A stretch of DNA of 64,000 nucleotides. Origin: Lanius collurio (Eukaryota > Chordata > Aves > Passeriformes > Laniidae). The notes beneath the pieces are model-generated. The model saw only the letters and a list, made by a program, of their open reading frames with translations, did no database searches and had not been told where the DNA came from. The position numbers were made by a program, and so were the translations under genes. Below, piece by piece: positions 1-12,156 of this stretch. Each line of letters begins with the position of its first letter. Position 1 is the stretch's first letter. Location: positions 1,214,290 to 1,278,289 of the forward strand of contig JACBWW010000051.1 of NCBI GenBank assembly GCA_020086605.1. The letters run 5' to 3'.

Positions 1-1055
1 CTTGCCTCTCTAGAAAACAAGCAGAGGCATCCAAGAGCCAAGTTGAAAATTACAGCCTCCATCTAGGGAACAAGGTCTGGGAGGATTATTCTGGCATACC
101 TAGCTGGAGAGGCAGTTATTAAATTTGTAAAGAAATTAAATCTGTAGAGAAAATCCAGACTAGAGTTCAGATTTGAAATCTGATGGTGGAGAGCTGATCA
201 ACAGGTTCAGGCCTGAATAGATACCTGTGGCTATAAACTTATTTATAGATCAAAATCAGAACTGAAGGATACTGCTCCCCCATCTTAATGTGCATACTTT
301 TATTTTAAACTTTCCAATTTAAAAGTCCAAGATAATAACAACTAAAAATATTCAGCATTCATAAGAATATGAGAAGTTATCATTTTCCTTCTCTGCAAGA
401 AAATCACGACTCCATGATCCCTCATATATACCACAACAATAAGTTATAAAACAGATGTTTTACTTTTTGTAAAGTTATTAATAAACAATCTGATATTCAT
501 TATGGACACAACCACCTCTTTTAACCTAAACAATATCTAGTCCATGAATGTGCATATAATGACACATACACATTTTACTCTGTTAGCTTTCAAGCCATTT
601 CCTAAAATTTCATGAAGAACTGAATTAAACTTTCATAAAGCCCAACTTACTTTAGCAATGCTACAAGAAAAAAAAATTGGACTTTTATGATCTGTAAGAC
701 AGAAGGATTTGACATTAAATGGAAGCATTGCAGAAAGACTAAAATAAACAATAGTGAGGAGCACAAATAATATGGCCTGATCAGCTCCAAAGTTCATCAT
801 TGTAAATCCACTTAATTAGAGATAGAACTGTTGAAGAATGGCTAGAAGAGCAAGGACATAGCTCCCCAGAAAAGCAGTACAAGCAATCCTCTTGTCAAAT
901 GGATATGACCAGGCCTTGAGCCACAGCACAAACTGCTGGCCATGCTGCCAAGGAAGTGGGCATGCAGGAAGGAGGAAGTATGTGCAGAGAGAATGAGAAA
1001 GAACCTTGGCCTGTAAATCACAAGAGAGGTGGCTTTGTTTTTAAAACCTTTTCTA
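1..1055. other. AT-rich non-coding stretch
   Basis: No coding exon, RNA gene or recognisable transposable element is visible. The sequence is AT-rich with short A and T runs. The only frame above about 90 codons (minus strand, 842-1147) is hydrophobic and low-complexity, matches no family I recognise and lies over the TATA/CCAAT pair described next, so I do not call it a gene. Confidence 0.6.
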
Positions 1056-1112
1056 TGTACCAATGAAAATGTGACAAGTATGCAGAAGCTTTGCATAGTG
1101 TATAAAAGCAGA
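1056..1112 (+). promoter_or_regulatory. Isolated CCAAT plus TATA pair (possible promoter or decayed LTR)
   Basis: A CCAAT box at 1060-1064 is followed about 40 bases later by TATAAAAG at 1101-1108. That order and spacing suit an RNA polymerase II core promoter or the U3 region of an old LTR. No poly(A) signal, LTR terminus or downstream exon supports it, so it may be chance in AT-rich DNA. Confidence 0.25.
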
Positions 1113-4100
1113 GAAGTAGCCAGAATACACTGAAGCTTCCTTACCAATCATACTGATTGAGTTGCTTGTCTTCCCTCGTTGGCCACATAGAACTACACTA
1201 CTCATTGAGCTATTTAGTTACTGATACACCTCTGATTTGCTTTACTCCTAATGATGTCACATTTCTGCTCATAACGAGGTGCAGTTTTTCCCAAAAATTG
1301 GAAGTCTTCAGTCAAAGCACCTGAAGTGAAGAAAACTCACTTCACACAGACAGCTTTAAAACAATCCATGCAAAGACAATATTTTTACAAATGATTCTGA
1401 TTTGAACCTTGGTAATTTGCAAACTTGCTTATGGCTGGTAAATCCTGATGGAGTCATGAAAAAGCAGAAAACCAACAAGAAATCAAGAAAAGGACAAGTA
1501 ATAAGGAACAGGCTGACCTAGAACTAAATGATGAATTGGCCTCTGAAGCATTTTAAGAGCGAAATATAATAACGCTTTTAGGTTTCATTTCCCCCACCCC
1601 TCAAGGCCTGTAATATCTCCTCATTAAGTAGTGCAGCTGAGGAACAGACTCAGCTCTGTTACTCCCAGACAGAAGTGTATGTGACATAAGGAATCAATAT
1701 GTGCACCAGAACCCGTCTTTCTCCAAAGTACTCATGCCAGAAAGAAATGGTCTGAGCCAATGTACTGCAATTCATACATAAATTTTCTAAATGAAGAGTC
1801 TGTAACTTCAATTTCCAAAAATCACTGCAGAATACTAAGTTCATTGCAAGTATCTGCAGAGATTCACTTTCTTCCTCTTCTTTTAAGAAAATTTCCTACC
1901 TTAAAACCATTAAACTTTAACAGCCTGTTTTGACAAGGGCAGAAAGCAAAGGGAATAGATCACTTGTCTGCAACAACATAAAACAGTGTCCTAGGGATGT
2001 ATAAAGGCCAGTTGTCTGAAATGTCTCAGATAACACGCAAGCCACTTTCTATCTTGAGACTGGCAAATGGCTCTTCCCTGTTTTGACACTCATATGGCAG
2101 GTGTTTATAGTGGATTTTTCCCCCCCTCTTTTTTTTTTTTTTTTTTAAACCTCCAGTATAAAGCAGAAATTTTATTTCAGCTGTGTTTGCATCATTAGCT
2201 TGCTGGCAATCATAGAAGCCTAAATTATCCAGGCAAGCAGTTTCATTTATCGAGACCTCTTGCCGGAAAAGAGCAGCAATCAAATCAGTCAGCCCAAATT
2301 ATCACTGACATTAACAAAGGGCTCTAGGATCATTCTAAGAAATTACTTTCTCCTATTATGGAGCTGATTATGTTGTAGATGCCTCTGCCGCATCACAGCA
2401 CAAAATGTAGTTTAAAATAAAAATGTTTATAAGAGCATGTAATTTTCATTGCCACTGTTTGTTATAGTCAATCTTTTATTAAGGGATGCTAAATATGCAT
2501 TATATTTGTAAGGGTACGTGTGCACCAAGTGTATAAAAGTAGTAATGGCTACAATAGCTTGTGCTTCCTTCAGCCAAGCAGCTCTGTGAAGGTGGGAAAG
2601 CAGCAGCCAGGTCCCTCTCTGAGGGTGAAGCCAAGAAAGCTCTACAGATTATTGCTCTGTGGCACTGCAGGACTGAGGTTCTTCTCAGAGGCCACATGAT
2701 TGAGTTTTCAGCTGTTCCCAGGCAGTGGGGATTTCTCACTCATCTTTAGTGCCTTCTGCTCAACTTCTCTGAGATCTTTTTCGAGCCAAATCTAACTTAG
2801 AATGTCTTCGTTTGAAAGCACAGAGGGCTTACATGGGGGAGGAAGATACTGTGAGTTCTCCATGCTTCCTATCGATCAAGTGTGAAGGAGGAGGAAAAAA
2901 AGGAGGCATCTTCACACCCTCAGTAATCAGCAAAGTTCTATCTGAAAGTAAAAGAAAAGCCTCCAGCTCTTAAATTTAACAACTATTATTTTGTAATTTA
3001 CGACCTAAAGGACACTGCTGTTTCTCCAGTGGTAAGGTAACAGGTTCTGTATTCACAGCTCACTGATACAGCACACAAAACCAAACCAACAAAATATTAT
3101 CAAAAATTTTAAAAGTGCTTCATAATTATTTCAACTGTAAAAAAAATGCACATAAAGCTAGAGCTGTCAAATGGATAAGGGAAAAATTAGAAGAGAGGAA
3201 AATGTATTCCAGCTTCAAAAAGAATATTTAAAAAATCCTACTGGGAACAAAAACTTATTTAAAGCTAGAAAAATAGCTTCTACTGAAATCAACCCATAAA
3301 ACACAGGACCTGGGATTTTTTCCCCCCCAGGTAAAAACAATGAGCAAGAACAGCAGCTTTGTGGTTAAAGAGAAAGACATTTCTGGTTCAGGGCCCAGCT
3401 ATGCCACAGGCACAATACCTTACCTAAAATTATAGGCTTGCAATGCAAACACATTTTTACCAGACACGTAAATCTGGACAAAATGACAAATATAATTAAC
3501 AGCTTAAAATGCACCACAATCGAGTGAGAACTCCTAATTGTTGGTTTTAAGCTCAAAATTAGTAAATATGTAAGATTGCAGTATAACTGGTGAAGGCACA
3601 ATATTGAAGGCTGACATTGATTTTAGACATCCCTACCCTGCATTTGCTAGACAAGTTTCCTGCACACCCAATGGTATGAAATCAGTTATTACATATTCTC
3701 CTCTCCAGTTGCATGCTATTAAATACATTTTCCTGCATAAAGACTCAGGCATATTGTGTCAACAGTTTTCAGATGTTGTTTGCAGTTCCTTTTCCCAAAA
3801 TGTGTGTTCTACTTCTAGACAGGCAGATTAAATTCCAGCCAAATATGGCTCATATACAGTTAGAATTAGAGAATCATGTGTAGATTGATTTGACAGATTA
3901 CATTGGTTTCTGGATCCCTCAGTATCTCCCAAACCGACCTCCATAAATCAGTGTCTTGTAAATCTTGCTCTGACAGCTCCCTTTCTAGTACATTATGTCC
4001 TATATACTCAAATCACTGTAGGGTCACAGCAAAATCACTGATTCATTGGGACATATATTTTACAAATAAAGTGATCATGAGCCTCTGTCCCCAAACTGAG

Positions 4101-7100
4101 TTTAGGTTAAAGAGCAGACCATGAGACCAGACTTAATTTACCTTATCTGGCTCAGCACCAGTATCTGCTTCCTTTCACCCACTGAGCTGGGTTCCCACAG
4201 GTGTAAGGCACACTGGAGATCAGAAATGGCAACCATCCCTCACCATGCTATTCCTTTGATTTGGAAATGACACTCAGGGGAAGATGCAGACTTTAAATTC
4301 TTAGATCTGGTGAGCTATGTCAAAGACACAGAGGCATCACACATTCAAGAAAAGCAGAGTTGTTCAGTGATATTCATCATGTTGTCTGGAAAAGAGCTGA
4401 AAAGCAGAAGTACAAGAAAACCTCTCCTATAGATACCACAGCAGGTTCATTTGTAGGGACACTGTAGCATTTACTGATATTGTCTTTTAATCAGTATAAA
4501 CAGGTTCACTTATTGCAGCTCCCTTCTGAACCGAGACAGAAGGTAAAAGCTGATCTCAGTGACCCACAAATCCTCTTTTTCACCTTTGCAAGTCTTTGGC
4601 CATTGTACAAATAAGTTTATTTAGTCTACATGAGTCTCCACAGAAAATTCACAATGTATGACATTCTAAAAAATCCCCATCAAGTCAAAAAGGCATTACT
4701 GGGTTATTTTGTCTGTCTTGTAAGTTTTTTTTTCACTGTTATATCCCCACAAATCCCAAACTCACTAGCACTAAAAGAAATTGAATATTCTGAAGAAGAG
4801 AAAAAATGCTGTCAGACTATCATTTTTTTAATGATCTTCCATCTTGAGAGAAAGATTTAGTCAGCTAATTCTTTTCTCCCCTCCTCCCCTCCCCCTTTAA
4901 AATTAAACTTGGTGTGATTCTTAAACATATTCTGCAAAGAATCCACTTGGTTCTTTAATCTCTCCAGAAAGAATATGTTGCATATGAACATTTCTCCTGC
5001 TTACTCCTTCCTTGCCAAAGGGCATATAATTGTGTCTTTAAAGTGAAAATATGATGCATACCTCTACTGGAATATTACAGGCATAGATATACTTGAATCT
5101 AAAAATGCTTTCTTATTTTTTTACAGCAAGGTTTGTACCCGGGTTTCCCTGAAATTCAGATTTAAAGTTATTCTTCTGTTTTCTCTGTAGCTTAATAAAC
5201 ATGTTTTTGGCACTGAAAAGTCTTTAGCTGTACAAAGGGAGGGCACCATCTAAGAGCAACCTTAGAAGCATTCTTGCAAGAAGCAGGAAATCTTTTTCTA
5301 AACTTAAACAGAAAGCAGAGAAAATAATCGAAATCTTAAACCTTTATATAATCTATTCTAAAAAGTAAAAATACTGTTAATTGGAAAAAGCTTTTGACAT
5401 TTTTTAGTTGGTTTTTATTCCTACCAAACTTCAGAGAAAAATGGGTTTTATTAGGAAGTTTCAACTGAGCAAAGGTTCTTAATGACAAGTTTTAAATTTT
5501 ATAGTCCCTCCTGTGAATAAATTGAAGAAAATATTTCAAAGCTATGTTATCATTCAGTTTTATCTTTTAAAGGAAAGAAGTAAGTTAAAAATGCAACAAA
5601 GAGTCATCTCTTCTAAATCCTACTAAGAAATCTGAGGAGACTGCCTGTCTGCCTAAAAAACTTAGCAGGGACAACTCAGTCCCACCCTCCTGCTCAAACA
5701 CGACAACACACATCTCAGAGCCAAATATAAGCTTTCTTCTTTAATTTCAGGTTTTTAATGAAGGCTAATCCTTTGCTCTCCATCTCTTCTCTTCTTCCTT
5801 CAGCAGAAGCATACATTGACTAACAAAACCTCTAACCAGCACAAGTCTCACAACTTGTAAGACAAACCTGCATGGAAAAAAAAATGAGGGACAAACTTGG
5901 TAAAGATGCAGATCTTCCTTTTTGGAAGAATTTTCATAGAAACATTAAAGATGATCATATGTGCAAGACAACCTTCTATAAACTGAAATTGACTGAATTA
6001 ATACAGTTGTATCTTTCACTAATATGCAATTACAATCAAAGTAAACATTTTGAATTACTGGAAATATTTCCAGCAGTTTCTAAAAGGCATTGAAGAACAT
6101 ACTGCAAACAAAGAACCTGAAAGGGATATTCCTGAAATCCTATTTCAGAACAGTTTCTCTACCTGGGAGAAAAGACTAAAGGAGACAAAGTCACCACCAC
6201 AAATATGTACCTTTGTTGCTGTATTGAGTGAAGAAATAGGCTTTAGTATTTGATTCTTATCCTTTGCATGGTTAGCTGAGCTGAACTCCCCTGTCTCAAG
6301 TGTGTATTTTACTGCAGAGGATCTTGGTTTAATTAGTCTCAGGTCACAAAATGTGCCACTTTAAAAACCCATCTGAAGAGCAGGCACTCATGGCAAAGCA
6401 AAGTAGTTGAACACAAGATTTCTTTTAAATAAAACATGACTTTACATGTCAAGTACACTAAAAGTGTTTGTCTTTGAGTGGCAGAACATGACACAAAACC
6501 CTCAAGAAATTATTCACTGAACAGAGCAACAACCAACTGCTCAAAATTTCAGTCAAAGCACAAAGTAAGCTTAGATGTTTTAAAATCATCTTCTCTCAAG
6601 ATAATTTACATGACACTTTTTATATGGTGAGGCAGTTAAAGTAAGTTTCTCTTGCTTGTTCCTTCTTATTAAGAGTTACTTTTAGTTATATCAAAATGAA
6701 AATAACTCTAAAATTATGCTAGTTCCCTCTGAGTACTTTTACTCAACAAGCAGTAGTAGATTAGGCTGTTCTGCAAATCAGTTACGAGTTATTCAGGTTT
6801 TAAACCTTTATAAAAGCCTAACACAGATTTTCTGTTTCTAATCAAAACCCAAAATTCCAAGTGACTTAGGTTCTTGCAAAGAAACACTCAGATACTGCTG
6901 GAAAATACAAACGAAAATCAAGAAACACCCTATTTTACTGGCAGGTATTGCTCCCAAGTTATTCACCCCAGTGTTTTTATATTGGCACTAGTGATGCCAT
7001 GATGATTTTTTTGCCTTTCCTTTTACACCTTTTTACAACTTCAGTGCTTTTTGCCTACATTCTTGGACTTGCTTGTCAAGCTAAGAGACTAAACACATTA

Positions 7101-7125
7101 GAAGTTTCATAGTTAGGGATCAAAA
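1113..7125. other. AT-rich non-coding stretch with simple tracts
   Basis: About 6 kb with no gene I can support. It holds a C7 run followed by an 18-T homopolymer (2120-2146), an uninterrupted 30-base pyrimidine tract (4869-4898) and a second TATAAAAG-like site near 2531. The part around 2290-2530 has the unrepetitive, TAAT-rich texture often seen in conserved non-coding DNA, but this cannot be judged without an alignment. All open frames are under 90 codons and unrelated to each other. Confidence 0.6.
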
Positions 7126-7421
7126 TGTCCTAAACACCAGGTCCTCTCCAGAACACATTTTGTAAACTAAGATAGAACCATCTAGGGGAGAGTTCCTTGG
7201 GGAGAGGGGCTCACTTGAGCCTCTCATTGGGGAATTTTTGATAGATATGCTAATTAATAAGACCTATAATGTTATAGGAGATCTTTTGTGGGAGGTGCAT
7301 TGTGGTGCCTTCGACCTGGATGTGTGCACCTAAGGATCCTTAAAATAAGTACCAAGGTAAAATCCCTTTTTCCCTTCTAACTGTGTTGGACTCCTGATTT
7401 GAAGACCAGGAAAAGGCATCA
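7126..7421 (+). mobile_element. Endogenous retrovirus LTR-like element (approximate ends)
   Basis: The segment starts with TGTCC and ends with GGCATCA, giving the TG...CA termini usual for LTRs. It contains an AT-rich U3-like part, a short GT-rich segment (around 7289-7310), an AATAA-type poly(A) signal at about 7346, and then a U5-like tail. That succession is known from avian ERVL-type LTRs. No target-site duplication is visible at these ends, so the boundaries are provisional and the element may be truncated. It is non-coding. Confidence 0.5.
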
Positions 7422-7523
7422 CTAGCACCCTTTCTGATCTCACCACCAATCCAAAATCCTGTGTGAGAAGGAAAACCCTTCCAGCCAACTGCACACAACA
7501 ATCCTGCACTGCAGACACAGGGG

Positions 7524-8153
7524 TTGCATTTGTATCACGGAGAAGACGTGGAACAGGAACAGGTCCAGCTGCCAAGGAACGTAACAGAAAAGAGCTGGAT
7601 ACCTGAGCAGGGGTCTGAGAGTGTTCCAAGGGCAGTGCCAAGAAAGAGAGGAACAGCTAAACACCAACAAAGCAGTGAGCCAAGTGCACCCCCTGCACTG
7701 AGGAAGGTCCTTCCTGTGCTGCAACTACTTCTTTCCAATCCTATTTATGTCCTATCCTATTCAACATGCTCTGTGTTTGACCAAATCGAAAGGATGCAAA
7801 AATGTCATGAACCCAGAAGGACTTCAGCATTTACCTGGAAGTGAGTGAGTGGAGACAAACAAAAAACAACAAAAAAACTGCAGGCATTCAGAGTTTTGAA
7901 GAAGTCACTATTAAAGCTTGGAAAAGCATTATCAGGGCAGATGAGAGAGATGGATTTTTGTGTTAATTCTGCAACAGTAGCAAGTTTTTACAATGCACCA
8001 GGTGAAAGTACAGAACAGGATAAAGCAGGAGTAGAAAAACAAAAACAGAGAAGATTCAGGTCAAATATTGATGCATCACATTCCCACCAATTTAGAGATA
8101 CTAACTCAGATATTATCTTTGCAATGGAAAATGGAGGCCTTTTTTTCATTTAA
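7524..8153 (+). other. Long frame interrupted by one stop; function unknown
   Basis: One plus-strand frame stays open for about 210 codons except for a single TGA at 7842-7844. The first half (about 106 residues) is rich in Glu, Gln, Ser and Pro. The second half (about 102 residues) is Lys/Gln-rich at its start and middle. I recognise no domain, signal peptide, membrane segment or catalytic motif. It begins about 100 bases after the LTR-like element at 7.13-7.42 kb, so it could be a decayed ERV-derived or host retropseudogene frame. It could equally be an accidental open stretch. There is no clear ATG in good context at the left edge. Confidence 0.15.
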
Positions 8154-11100
8154 TCTTATTATAAGATGCAGAAACAAATAATTATTTTTAGAATAATTTT
8201 TTGATGGGAGTATTCCTAGGAAATAGCTGTGGGAGAACAATTTTGCTATTTGAGTGGGTTATTTGAACTGTGCTGACATTCTGAGCAACTAAATCCTGTG
8301 CATATGGAAAAACTAAGATAATGAAGGCATTTCGTTTCAACTCTAGACATTGTTTGAAGTTGCTGTTTATTTTCTTGTGAAGTTCTTTCACCACAAAGTA
8401 AAATTAAGATTTCTGAAATAAAACAATTAAGAGCTCATTTTCTTAAAAAGAAATATCTGAACTTTGCAGATCCCCTTTGTTTTATTTATTTTAAAGAAAA
8501 CTTCAACAAAACCTAAATGATTTAAGAAACATCAAATGGCAACTACATTTTCTGTCAGAAATGTTTTGAAAATCCTTCCCTACTCCAGAAAACATTATAT
8601 AACTCTATGCCACCCAGAACCCCTACACACCTTAAACAGCACCTCAGTATATTCTCCTAATAGAAAGACAATATTACAGAAGTGGTAGGAAAACATTTGA
8701 AGGGATAGAGATTAAATACTTGAATTTGTAATTATTGTGACAAAAGTGTGTCAGTAATTCTGTGTTCCCTGTAGATGATAAAACCCAGGCTGTCAGCAGG
8801 TCCACAGGTTAACTCCAGCTCCTTGCTTTTTTCTCCCAGTTCTCCCCTGATGTAATACATACATTGCATGATGGAACAAAATGACTTGTTTGGTTTCTTT
8901 AAAGGACAGGTTGATATGAAATCATCAGAAGGAACCTTGTAATTTGCGTTTCACTGCTTCCAAGACACTTTCTCATTTAATATAATAATTTCATGTAAGT
9001 TCATATTTTATTTCCTGGAATTCCTAGCTCCTTCCTTGCAATCAAATAGTTTTAAGTTGTCTTCTTTATTTTCTCTACCATAGTTGTACTTATGACACAG
9101 ACTCAGATTTTGATAAAAGGTTATACAAATTTGCATTTGGCTCTCCTTTTGCAATTAAGATATCTTGGATACTTTAATGAGGCTAATCATGTAATTTCTG
9201 AAACAGAAAAAAGCAGGACATTAAATAAAAATAGAATTAAAAGCTTATGCCAGGTGTCTATAAAGGCAGTCAGAAATGTTACAATCCCCCACCTGGCATT
9301 GCAAGCCTTTGAACTTGCAGCCTTTCAGAGCTTCTGTGCCTATGCCTCACTTCAGCTGGGCAATGAGTAAAAAGAAAATGCATTGGAGCAGATAAGAGCC
9401 CAAGCAGCAATTGAGTGAGAGTGTCCTAGAAAAGGGAAAGCCAGGAGTAAAGTCCCTTACTTCTGAAAAAATCAAATACTGTATTTCTTCTTCCCTTTTA
9501 AGATTCCATGTGCCAAGTCTTCCTTCATAATCTTAAAGAACATATTTAATTATTAGGAGAGCTATCAGAATAAGAGAATAGTGATTTGAAATAGTAATTT
9601 CATTGATACAAAGAACCTCCTGAACCAAGCATGTTTTCCCTTCATGCCATGAATTCCCTAAAGTTAGTATTCATTATCAACCTCTTCTGAAAACACAAGT
9701 TCTCTTCCTGAACTGAAGACATTCATCACTGATTACTGTCTGAAACTACTGCCAAGGGCAGGTTATTTCACTGAGCTCTTTGGACAGATGACACCTCTCC
9801 AGAGAACGTGGCCAAGGTCTCCATTGAGCCATTATCAGTGAAAGCACCTCGAGTTTGACTGATCAGGGGCAGGGGGAGACCACGTGGATGGACACAAAAC
9901 TGAAAATCTAAACAATCCATTATGCTGATTAATTTTTATTTTATTTGCAGAATACAAACGTCAACCCTTCCTCATTTCAGGCATGTTCTCCTCACTTTCT
10001 AGGGTTTAACTTGCACAATTAATTAGCTTTAACTATGAGAAAGAACTATGCAAAATACTTGAAAAGAGGGATAATGACAAAAAAGCTGGATACACAGTTT
10101 TCAGGACTTCAAAGCAATGTTTTCTTGCAGATGCAAAGCAGGGATTGCCTGAGGTAAGATAACTTTACTTGTGCAACAGAGACTCATCCTAAGCATTAAT
10201 AAAAGGGCTGACTTGCAAAATAAAAAAAAAAAAAAGGTTTGATTTTAGTCTAAAAATTAATTATGGCCAATAAGAGAAGCAGGAAGATGAACATGTTGAG
10301 CTTTAAAGGTGAAAATCCTTTAAGGTAAGGCTCTTACTAAAAATCAGTAACCCAAAGAAAAACATTACAAAAGCCAGCTTTCTTTTCCGTGATCAGCATT
10401 AAAGTACAAAGTTTTAAGAATTGTCTCCATCACTTTGCACTTTATATAGGACATGTACAACGGCACTACAAGGTTTTAAATGCCTTTTCACTGAATCCTC
10501 AAGAATTACAGCTGATGGCAACACAAATAATGGCACAGAATAGCCTATCATTATTTTATAGTCCTTTCAAGTGAGTAAAAAGTGTGCGTTGAATAAAATC
10601 TCAGCTGTTAGAAACTTGCAGTGCACTGAAATTTTGCAGTTTCCTTCTCAAATATTCTTCATAAACATGAGACAATAGAGAGAAAACCAAAAACCTTTCC
10701 AAGTTATACCTGAGCATTTTCTGAACAAAGGAGTAACAGCCTGTACTTTACACTCACCAGTTCTCTCAATGTTAATAAAATGTAAATTATTTACTCACCT
10801 TTCTGTAAAGCAGTGAATAAAAATGTCATTAGTGCTAATGAAGCATCTTTAAAAAGCATCACCTGTCACTATGAAACTGTGAGCTGCTATTTACCAAGTG
10901 GCTTATCTCTTAGCAGGTACTAAAATAACAGAAAGACCATTCTACGTCTAAACTAAACTAAAGTCTAAAATATTACTACTCATTTCTTATTGTACTCTCT
11001 GAAACTCTAAAAAGTGATGGAAAATACAATTCTTCAAAGCGGTGAACAAAAAAAAAGTAATAAAAAGTATTTAAGACCACAGTAGCATACAAAATATGGC

Positions 11101-12042
11101 AAGATTTCCAGAAGAACTGGCTCTAAGCAAATTCAGTCTGGAAAATAAACTAAGTCCAAGCTACAAGCAGAACGAGGTTATAGAAATATCTCCTATGAAA
11201 AACAGTAGCCAAAGAAAACTGGAGTAAAAAATAATACTAAACCACCATTTTGCAGCTATATTTCTCTCAACTTGAAATTAGTTGGTTGCTCATTTTGGTT
11301 ATATGTATACTGCAAAACTGCATACCACTGAGAGGATTCCATTATTATTTTTATTAAACTCAAACTGTCAAAAAATCTTCAAGTTTTCTTCCAGTAAGAT
11401 AGGACGGTACATTAAAGTAAATCCAATTAGACTACCTTGAAGCAAGTGTGAATTTTTTACCAAGTTATTTAATAATTAATCTTAAATATCCCAGTAGGGA
11501 AAAGCAATCTTTATTTCCTGACATTTTTTTCCACTTTTCTGAAACTTCAGCATCACAATTTTGTGTCAAACAATAAAGCCTTCCAAACCCTTAATGCAGG
11601 CCTGCAGGCACATTCTTGCACCCAACATAACTTCAGTACTTTGCATATTAATGGCAATAACTGCATTTCTGTGTATTTCTACCAGAGCCCATAAAAGACA
11701 AGACTGCCTTTTCCACCTCATTGCAAGTTGTAGCCTGAGAAGATGAGATGATATAATCCTCTTTCTCCCACAGAACCTCTTTAATTTTTTCATTGAATAT
11801 TTTGTCTTGTCTTTTCCTCAGTGAGGTATCTGAGACCAAAAGAGAATTCTTCCCCTAAATAAACTAACTTCAATTTCAAGTTACACTCCAATATCAAGGC
11901 TGAATTTAAACTTTGCTCCAATGTAGGCTAATATTTCAACTTTTCTGTGAGTTTTTCTCTTTAAAGTCTTGAACTATCGACATAAGCAATTGAAAACACA
12001 GTGAAATTCCCAGACAGACTTCAGCATGTGAGAAGACAAAAC
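8154..12042. other. AT-rich non-coding stretch
   Basis: No gene or transposable element is recognised. Open frames are short (under 95 codons). An A14 homopolymer lies at 10222-10235. Nothing else stands out. Confidence 0.6.
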
Positions 12043-12156
12043 TGATACTGAAACAAGTTCATGTTGCAGTTTCAAGGTGAGCTACTGATCTGAGCCATTT
12101 GATACTGAAATATGTTCATATTGAAAAGCCAAGGTGAATTACTGATCTGAGCCACT
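12043..12156 (+). repeat. Tandem duplication, 2 copies of a 57-bp unit
   Basis: The unit at 12043-12099 is repeated at 12100-12156 with no gap. By eye the copies differ at 11 of 57 positions (about 81% identity), with differences concentrated in the middle of the unit. Both copies start with TGATACTGAA and share TACTGATCTGAGCC near the end. The divergence implies an old local duplication. No function is apparent. Confidence 0.8.
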
